Shown here piece by piece: positions 59,165 through 64,000 of a DNA stretch of 64,000 bases. Origin of the DNA: Microlunatus parietis (GTDB lineage: Bacteria; Actinomycetota; Actinomycetes; Propionibacteriales; Propionibacteriaceae); NCBI RefSeq assembly GCF_013407955.1, contig NZ_JACCBU010000001.1, positions 7,130,001 to 7,194,000 on the forward strand, in the 5' to 3' direction. The notes under the pieces were generated by a model. It had not been told where the DNA came from. It did not search any database and saw only the letters and a program-made list of their open reading frames with translations. The first letter of the stretch is position 1. Each line of letters opens with the position of its first letter. A program made the position numbers and the translations under genes.

Positions 59165-60082
59165 CTACGCCGAGCCTGAGCCGGCGTTCCGCTCGGGCCG
59201 CAGCGGTCCCTGCACCCGGAGTTGCTGGCCGTCCGGCAGCAGAATCGCGAACGTCCGGCGATACCAGGGCTGGTCGACCGGCGGGCCGTCCACCGCCAGC
59301 CCGGCCGCAAGGGCGCGTTCGTACACGAGATCCGGTGCGATGCCCAGGTCGATCGTCACGCTCGCCGGCGGGATCGGGCCCTCGGTCTGAATCAGGTTGA
59401 TGCCGTGGCTGCCGGCCCACGGCGTCAGGGTCAGGCGCACCATCGTCGGCGGGTCCGGGTAGCGGAAGGCCACGTGCAGGCCGAGCACTTCGGCCAGCTG
59501 GTCGGCGCACCGCACGTCGCGTACCGGCAGATCGGGGAACACGGCGACCACGTCGCTGTCCCGCGGATCGGCGGCCCGGACCATGACGACCTGCTGCGCC
59601 ACGTGATCGGCATAGACCCGGGCCATTCGGCTCGCCTCCTGCAGGCCGGCCCGCCGCGCGACGCCGATCGAGCGCAGGTTCCGGGTGTCGATCCACGCTT
59701 CGACGCCGGTGATCCCGGGCTGTGCGAGCAGGTGCTCGACCACCACCGGCGCCGCCTCGCCCATGATGCCCCGGCCCCAGTGCGAGCGCCGCAGATGCCA
59801 GCTCAGACCTCGGATCGACCGGCCCTGGTCGGAGAAGATGCCGAGCGCGCCCAGCGCCGCCTCGTCCGGCCGGAGCCGAACCGCCCAGGTCCAGCCGCCG
59901 TTTCCGGCCAGATCGGCCCGCAGCCGCTCCCGGGTCTCCGCTACGTCGCTGGTCGGCTCCGACCATCCGTACGGATCCATGCCGGGGTCGCCGAGCATCG
60001 CGTGCAGGCTCTCCGCATCACGGTCCGGGTCGAGTGGCACCAGTTCCAGTCGCGCCGTCGTGAGGACCGTGGTCGCACCCAT
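59165..60082 (-). CDS. GNAT acetyltransferase fused to a VOC (glyoxalase-like) domain
   Basis: The 305-residue protein starts at ATG 60082, six bases after TATCCT. Residues 1-165 are a GNAT domain of the RimJ/RimL type (TTARLELVPLDPDRDAESL, and the acetyl-CoA loop RSHWGRGIMGEAAPVV near residue 105). Residues 175-300 resemble a VOC domain with paired beta-alpha-beta-beta units (VRCADQLAEVLGLHVAF, ILLPDGQQLRVQGP). The combination could couple acetylation to binding of a small toxic molecule, as both folds occur in antibiotic-resistance proteins. Substrate unknown. Confidence 0.75.
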   Translation of the reverse strand: MGATTVLTTARLELVPLDPDRDAESLHAMLGDPGMDPYGWSEPTSDVAETRERLRADLAGNGGWTWAVRLRPDEAALGALGIFSDQGRSIRGLSWHLRRSHWGRGIMGEAAPVVVEHLLAQPGITGVEAWIDTRNLRSIGVARRAGLQEASRMARVYADHVAQQVVMVRAADPRDSDVVAVFPDLPVRDVRCADQLAEVLGLHVAFRYPDPPTMVRLTLTPWAGSHGINLIQTEGPIPPASVTIDLGIAPDLVYERALAAGLAVDGPPVDQPWYRRTFAILLPDGQQLRVQGPLRPERNAGSGSA

Positions 60083-60123
60083 CCCGGCAGGATAGGCGGC
60101 TCACCGGTTTCGCGACACTGCCT

Positions 60124-61497
60124 CTACGAGGGGAGTCCGGTGCCGGTGCGGCGCGGGCGCAGGCCGGCCTGGACCAGTACGGCGGTGACGAGGGTGACGA
60201 CGACGTTGACCCCGAGGGCGAGGTGGATTCCGGTCAGCTCGACAACCTGGGTGGCGGCGATCGCGCTGAGGATCGGGATGCCCACCGAAACGGCGACCTG
60301 CTGGGTCATCGTGGTCAGACCGGTCGCGAGGCCCTGCTCCCCGTCGGGCAGACCGGAGGTGCCGGTGACCGTGTAGCCGACGATCGCGGCGACATGGCCG
60401 AAGAACCCGAGGAACAGGGCGATGATCACGACAACGACGGCGGCCCGGTGCTCGCCGACGAAGGCGAGCGGAATCGTCGCCAGGCCCTGCACGAGCATGG
60501 CCACGAGCAGCACCTTGCGATACCCGTACCGGCCGAGCAGCCGTCCGGCGATGACGCCGGCGGCCACGGCGGCCAGGCCCGGGACGCCGAAGATCAAGCC
60601 GGTCCACAAGGGTGACAGGCCCAGGATGCGCTGCAGGTACAGCGTCATCAGGAAGATCATCCCGGTCTCCATGCTGAAGATCACCAGCCCGGCGAGGTTG
60701 CCCCAGGCAACCGTCGGGCGCCGGAGGATCCCGACCGGGACGAGGGGATCGGTGGCCCGTCGTTCGATCAGCCAGAAGGCGCCGATCAGCAGCACGCCGA
60801 TCGCTGCGGCGGCAAAGCTGCGCTCGACGGCGGCATAGACGATGGCCAGCAGGCCGCCGGTCACCGTGACCGCACCGGGCAGATCGAGCCTCTTCCGCAC
60901 CGGGGCGCGGCTGGCTTCGATCAAGAACGGTGTGACCGCCAGGATGAGTACGGCGACCGGGACGTTGATCCAGAACGCGGCGCGCCAGCTGAGCAGGCCG
61001 ACCAGGGTGCCGCCGACCAGCGCCCCGATGGTGAAGCCGCCGGACATCAGTGCGCCGTTGAGCCCGAGCGCTCGCGCCCGTACGGGTCCCTCGGCGAAGG
61101 TGGTCGTCAGCAGCGACAGCGAGGCGGGCAGGGCCATCGCGGTAGCCAGCCCCTGCAGCGCGCGGGCCGAGAGCAGCATCTCCGGGTTCACGGCGACCGC
61201 GCCGAGGACGGACGCACCGGCCAGCACGATCATGCTGATCATGAACAGCCGGCGGCGGCCGTACAGGTCAGCCAGCCGGCCGAAGAGCAGGGCGAAGCCG
61301 GCCGACGGCAGCGCGTACGCGGCGGCGATCCAGGCGAGCCGCGACTCGGCCAGGCCGACACTCGCGCCGGTCTCCGGCAGCGCGACGTTCAGGATCGAGA
61401 AGTCGACGGAGACCAGGAAACCGGCGCCGAGGAGGACGAACAGAATCCGACGCTTACGTCTCGTGAAGACGGCGGGCGCGGCGGACGTGACGGTCAT
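60124..61497 (-). CDS. MFS drug-exporter-like transporter (DHA2 type)
   Basis: From ATG 61497 the protein has 457 residues and 12-14 hydrophobic helices. Motif A is GRLADLYGRRRLFM near residue 80 and motif C-like GALMSGGFTIGALVGGTLVG near 145. It is a proton-driven exporter candidate. The frame is open to 62589, but that upstream part is an antisense-like shadow of the neighbouring MFS gene. The start codon overlaps the upstream stop (ATGA), so the two exporters are co-translated. Confidence 0.87.
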   Translation of the reverse strand: MTVTSAAPAVFTRRKRRILFVLLGAGFLVSVDFSILNVALPETGASVGLAESRLAWIAAAYALPSAGFALLFGRLADLYGRRRLFMISMIVLAGASVLGAVAVNPEMLLSARALQGLATAMALPASLSLLTTTFAEGPVRARALGLNGALMSGGFTIGALVGGTLVGLLSWRAAFWINVPVAVLILAVTPFLIEASRAPVRKRLDLPGAVTVTGGLLAIVYAAVERSFAAAAIGVLLIGAFWLIERRATDPLVPVGILRRPTVAWGNLAGLVIFSMETGMIFLMTLYLQRILGLSPLWTGLIFGVPGLAAVAAGVIAGRLLGRYGYRKVLLVAMLVQGLATIPLAFVGEHRAAVVVVIIALFLGFFGHVAAIVGYTVTGTSGLPDGEQGLATGLTTMTQQVAVSVGIPILSAIAATQVVELTGIHLALGVNVVVTLVTAVLVQAGLRPRRTGTGLPS

Positions 61498-62693
61498 GGG
61501 ACGGAGGGCTTGAGGAAGCTGCTGGCCACGGCTGCGGCAACGGCGAGGACCGCGATGACGAGGCCGGTGCCGGCCGCGGCCGCGGTGGTGTACGCGCCGA
61601 TGGCCAGGCCGCCGGCGATCGAACCGAGCGCGATGCCGAGGTTGGCCACCGAGGCCGGCATCGCCTGGGCCAACTGGCCGCCCGGACCGGCCAGCTGCAC
61701 GACCCGGTACTGCAGCGCGGGCGCGGAGCCCATCCCGAACAGGCCCACCGCGAACAGGGCCAGCCCGGCCAGGACGGCGATGCCGCCGAAGAGAAAGAGC
61801 GCGGCGAGGGAGACCGCGAGCCCGGCCGCGCCGAGGATCAGCGCGCGTGCGGCGCCGGCGTCGGCCAGCCGGCCACCGCCGTAGCTGCCGACCGTGGTAG
61901 CGACGCCGAAGATCATCAGGAACACGCTGATCAAGGCGCCGGAGACGCCGGTCACTTCCTGCAGGAACGGCACCATGTACGTGTTGAACGCCGCCGCTCC
62001 GGCGAAGATCAGCCCGCCCAGGCCGAGGACGGCGAGCACTCGCGGTGCGAACACGTGCCGCGCCTGTTGCCAGGCCCCGGCACCGGTGCCGCGCACCGAC
62101 GGAACCACGCCCAGCGTGGCGACCAGAGCGATCACGGCCAGCACGACGACGGCGGTGAACGAACCGCGCCACCCCAACAGCTGACCGGCCAGGGTGCCGA
62201 GCGGCACCCCCACGGCCGAGGAGACCGCGAAGCCGGAGATGACCACCGACATGGCCCGACCGGTCCGCTCGGCCGGGACCAGGGAGACCGCGACGGCGAT
62301 CCCGGCCGCGATGAACAGCCCCTGCGCCGCGCCGGCGAACGCCCGCGCGGCCAGGTACAGGCCGAAGCCGGCGGTCAGCACCAGGACCAGGTTCGCGGCG
62401 ACCGTCAGGCCGAGGGCGCCGATCAGAACGATCCGCTTGTTCCAGGTGATCGTCAGTGCGGTCAGGACCGGACCGCCCAGGGCCATGCCCAGCGCCTGGG
62501 CGGTCAACAGCGTGCCGGCGGTCGAGATCGACACCCTGAGGTCGGCCGCGATCAGGTCGAGCATGCCGATCACGAGCATTTCGGAGCAACCGAGTACGAA
62601 CGTCGCCAGGAACAGCGTGGCCAGGGCGAGGTTCGTCCTGGCTGAGCTGGTGGAGCCGGCCTCGTTCTCCGCCCTCGCGGTTTCCAGTGACAT
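61494..62693 (-). CDS. MFS transporter (DHA1/AraJ type)
   Basis: The 399-residue protein has 12 hydrophobic helices and starts at ATG 62693 with GAGG nine bases upstream. Motifs include LLTAQALGMALGGPVLTAL near residue 65 and FAVSSAVGVPLGTLAGQLLGWRG near 155. The family exports arabinose-like sugars, drugs or metabolites. Pairing with a second MFS gene by ATGA overlap is unusual and suggests that both respond to the same inducer. No regulator is adjacent. Confidence 0.87.
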   Translation of the reverse strand: MSLETARAENEAGSTSSARTNLALATLFLATFVLGCSEMLVIGMLDLIAADLRVSISTAGTLLTAQALGMALGGPVLTALTITWNKRIVLIGALGLTVAANLVLVLTAGFGLYLAARAFAGAAQGLFIAAGIAVAVSLVPAERTGRAMSVVISGFAVSSAVGVPLGTLAGQLLGWRGSFTAVVVLAVIALVATLGVVPSVRGTGAGAWQQARHVFAPRVLAVLGLGGLIFAGAAAFNTYMVPFLQEVTGVSGALISVFLMIFGVATTVGSYGGGRLADAGAARALILGAAGLAVSLAALFLFGGIAVLAGLALFAVGLFGMGSAPALQYRVVQLAGPGGQLAQAMPASVANLGIALGSIAGGLAIGAYTTAAAAGTGLVIAVLAVAAAVASSFLKPSVP

Positions 62694-62749
62694 TCTGTGA
62701 CCTCAGTCGGTGGCTGTACGAATTCGGGCGACGGTCGAAACGATCGGTC

Positions 62750-63094
62750 TTACGTCAACTGGATGAACTGGAGGTGATTGCCATCGGGGTCCGTCACCAG
62801 ACCGAACCGACCACCCGGTCGATCTTCGACCGGAAGCTGCCACTCCACACCCACCGTCTTCAGGTGCGCCTCCACGGCGTCGAAATCGTCGACGTGGAAA
62901 TTGAGGATCGAGCGGCCGGGGTCGTTGTTCGTCCCGGTGACGTCGTCGCGTTCGTCGACGATCAGCAGGAAGCCGTCGAGATCGAACACTCCCTTGCCCC
63001 CGTGATCCACGGAGAGCAAGGTGCTGTACCAACTGCGCAGTTCCTCGGGCCGGCTGGTGCCGATCAGAATGCTGCCGGGCTTCGGAGTCTTCAT
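62750..63094 (-). CDS. VOC family protein (glyoxalase/bleomycin-resistance fold)
   Basis: The protein has 114 residues from ATG 63094 (AAGGAA upstream) and is one VOC domain: ILIGTSRPEELRSWYSTLL, then NFHVDDFDAVEAHLKTVGV and FGLVTDPDGNHLQFIQL. The metal-ligand pattern is partly present (His in NFHVD, Glu replaced by Gln in FIQL), so its metal dependence is uncertain. It follows the SDR gene in the same direction with 32 bases between. Confidence 0.87.
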   Translation of the reverse strand: MKTPKPGSILIGTSRPEELRSWYSTLLSVDHGGKGVFDLDGFLLIVDERDDVTGTNNDPGRSILNFHVDDFDAVEAHLKTVGVEWQLPVEDRPGGRFGLVTDPDGNHLQFIQLT

Positions 63095-63126
63095 TCCGTG
63101 AGTTCCTTCTCGTCGTCGGTGAATGG

Positions 63127-63849
63127 TTAGGCGGGTCTGGCGGCGGCGGCGATGATGGCGTGCTCGTCCCGGAGCGCCTTGACCGCGCCGTCCTGCCAAT
63201 CGGTCATGATCCGCGACATGGAGTCGGGGAAGATGTCGTCGTCCTCGTTCTCCACGCCGTCGAGAATGGCTTGCGCGACCGAGGCGGGTGAGGCCTTCGG
63301 GATGTTGAAGCCGCGGTTCATGTCGGTGTCGGTCGGCCCGGTGAGGACGGCGTGAACGCGTACCCCATGATCAAGAAGCAGCTCCCGCTGCGACTGGGTC
63401 AGGGACAAGGCGGCCGCCTTCGAGATCGAATAGCCCGGGACGATCGGGATCGGGACGATGGCCGCCGTCGACAGGCAGTTGACGATCGCGCCGCCGGACT
63501 TGATCAACTGCGGCAGGAAGGCCTGGGTCACGGCGTGCAGGCCGAAGAGGTTGACGGCGAGGTGCCGTTCCAGCACGGCGGGGTCGGAGAGATCGTCTGG
63601 CAGTGCCACGCCGGCGTTGTTGATCAACAGGTCGAGCTTCTGCACCGACGCCACGGCCTGTTGGATCTGCTCCGGGTCGGTCACGTCGAGGATGAGTGGG
63701 GTGACCCGCTCGTCCGGATGATCGAAGGTTTCGCGGGTGCCCGCGTGCACCCACCACGCACCTCGGCTCAGCGCCTCCTCCAGGAGAGCCCGGCCGATGC
63801 CGCGGTTGGCTCCGGTGATCAACACCGTCTTGCCACTGATCGTTGCCAT
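63127..63849 (-). CDS. Short-chain dehydrogenase/reductase
   Basis: This 240-residue SDR has the coenzyme motif VLITGANRGIGRALLEEAL near residue 10, LINNAGVALP near 77, Ser in NCLSTAAIVPI near 130 and YSISKAAALSLTQ near 145 with the catalytic Tyr and Lys. A Gly-Ala-Asn-Arg pattern with Asp near residue 55 suggests NADP(H) or NAD(H) use that cannot be told apart here. GGAAGG lies eight bases upstream. It follows the partial upstream gene by one base. Confidence 0.9.
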   Translation of the reverse strand: MATISGKTVLITGANRGIGRALLEEALSRGAWWVHAGTRETFDHPDERVTPLILDVTDPEQIQQAVASVQKLDLLINNAGVALPDDLSDPAVLERHLAVNLFGLHAVTQAFLPQLIKSGGAIVNCLSTAAIVPIPIVPGYSISKAAALSLTQSQRELLLDHGVRVHAVLTGPTDTDMNRGFNIPKASPASVAQAILDGVENEDDDIFPDSMSRIMTDWQDGAVKALRDEHAIIAAAARPA

Positions 63850-63850
63850 C

Positions 63851-64000
63851 TCAGGACCTTCCGTCCGCGAGGTCGGCCAGGCCGAGAGTCTGGGGTACGA
63901 GTCTGGCCCGTGCCACCGTGGCCGCGGCCTGGTGCGCCGGAGCGCTGCCGTCCTCCTTCGGGTTGGGCTGGCCCTGGCCGGTCATGATCAGGTTCCGCAG
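63851..64000 (-). CDS. C-terminal end of an unidentified protein, cut by the window edge
   Basis: A left-going frame enters from the right edge and stops at TGA 63851-63853. The visible 49 residues end RARLVPQTLGLADLADGRS. An internal ATG at 63985 could also start a very short ORF, but continuation from beyond the edge is more likely. It is transcribed into the SDR and VOC genes with almost no gap, so these form one operon. No family is recognisable. Confidence 0.5.
   Translation of the reverse strand: MRNLIMTGQGQPNPKEDGSAPAHQAAATVARARLVPQTLGLADLADGRS

Noticed and set aside
61498-62589. Upstream extension of the MFS gene at 60124
   Set aside because: The extension is out-of-frame reading of the neighbouring MFS gene; the ATG at 61497 overlaps its stop in the usual coupled way.
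1-64000. CRISPR arrays, rRNA, tRNA or transposase genes
   Set aside because: I looked for regularly spaced direct repeats, for tRNA-like cloverleaf ends and for DDE or tyrosine recombinase motifs and saw none that I could support.

Overview
The window is high-G+C DNA (roughly 70% by eye) with GTG/TTG starts, -10-like hexamers just upstream of many start codons, an adjacent lnt-ppm pair and ROK, MocR and ECF regulators. All of this points to an actinobacterium. Carbohydrate-locus content and the widespread 16-base palindrome-like repeat make a Propionibacteriales genome (Microlunatus-like) a reasonable but unproven guess. No rRNA, tRNA, CRISPR or transposase gene was seen.

Layout. (1) 1-8.7 kb: a carbohydrate-utilisation locus. 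A left-going operon encodes two LplB/LplC-type permeases, a lipoprotein solute-binding protein and a partial GH16-like hydrolase. It diverges from a ROK regulator, a GH29 alpha-L-fucosidase and a GH3 glycosidase. (2) 8.7-24.4 kb: housekeeping and mixed genes: a membrane-anchored secreted protein, an MmcQ/YjbR protein, a HesB-like protein, lipoate ligase, a Na+/H+ antiporter, a GH13 enzyme, a MocR regulator, a RibD-C reductase, an ECF sigma factor with a SnoaL-like tail, peptide deformylase, an aldo/keto reductase, a decayed SDR gene beside a Baeyer-Villiger-type monooxygenase, and an Rsm22-family methyltransferase. (3) 24.4-48.7 kb: a large surface-glycopolymer (teichoic-acid-like) cluster. 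It holds a fused CDP-ribitol synthase (cytidylyltransferase plus SDR), CDP-glycerol/ribitol phosphotransferases of the TagF type in four different architectures, active GT2 and GT61 glycosyltransferases, two GT2-like proteins that have lost their catalytic motifs, and two paralogous SAM methyltransferases. (4) 48.7-51.2 kb: a small, compositionally different island (XRE/TPR regulator plus flavoprotein, two small ORFs) that ends in a duplicated 3' piece of the last polymerase gene. (5) 51.2-54 kb: an ATP-grasp enzyme behind a structured leader, then two toxin-antitoxin pairs back to back (YefM-YoeB and ParDE), each with a palindromic operator. (6) 54-64 kb: a DoxX-like protein, a 5'-3' exonuclease, an Lrp/AsnC regulator, the lipoprotein/lipoglycan pair lnt-ppm with fxsA, a GNAT-VOC fusion, two overlapping MFS exporters, and a VOC-SDR operon running off the right edge.

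How the parts fit. The locus in (1) looks like regulated uptake and cleavage of a fucose-containing oligosaccharide. The cluster in (3) has what is needed to make CDP-ribitol, polymerise an alditol-phosphate chain and decorate it with sugars. Its soluble enzymes carry Arg/Lys-rich terminal segments and several share a common beta-rich module, so they may work together at the inner membrane face. The most unusual signals are the pseudo-glycosyltransferase pair, the two-module membrane TagF protein, in-frame interspersed repeats inside enzyme genes, a triple hairpin array between convergent genes, and a frame-independent excess of the word GATCTTG.
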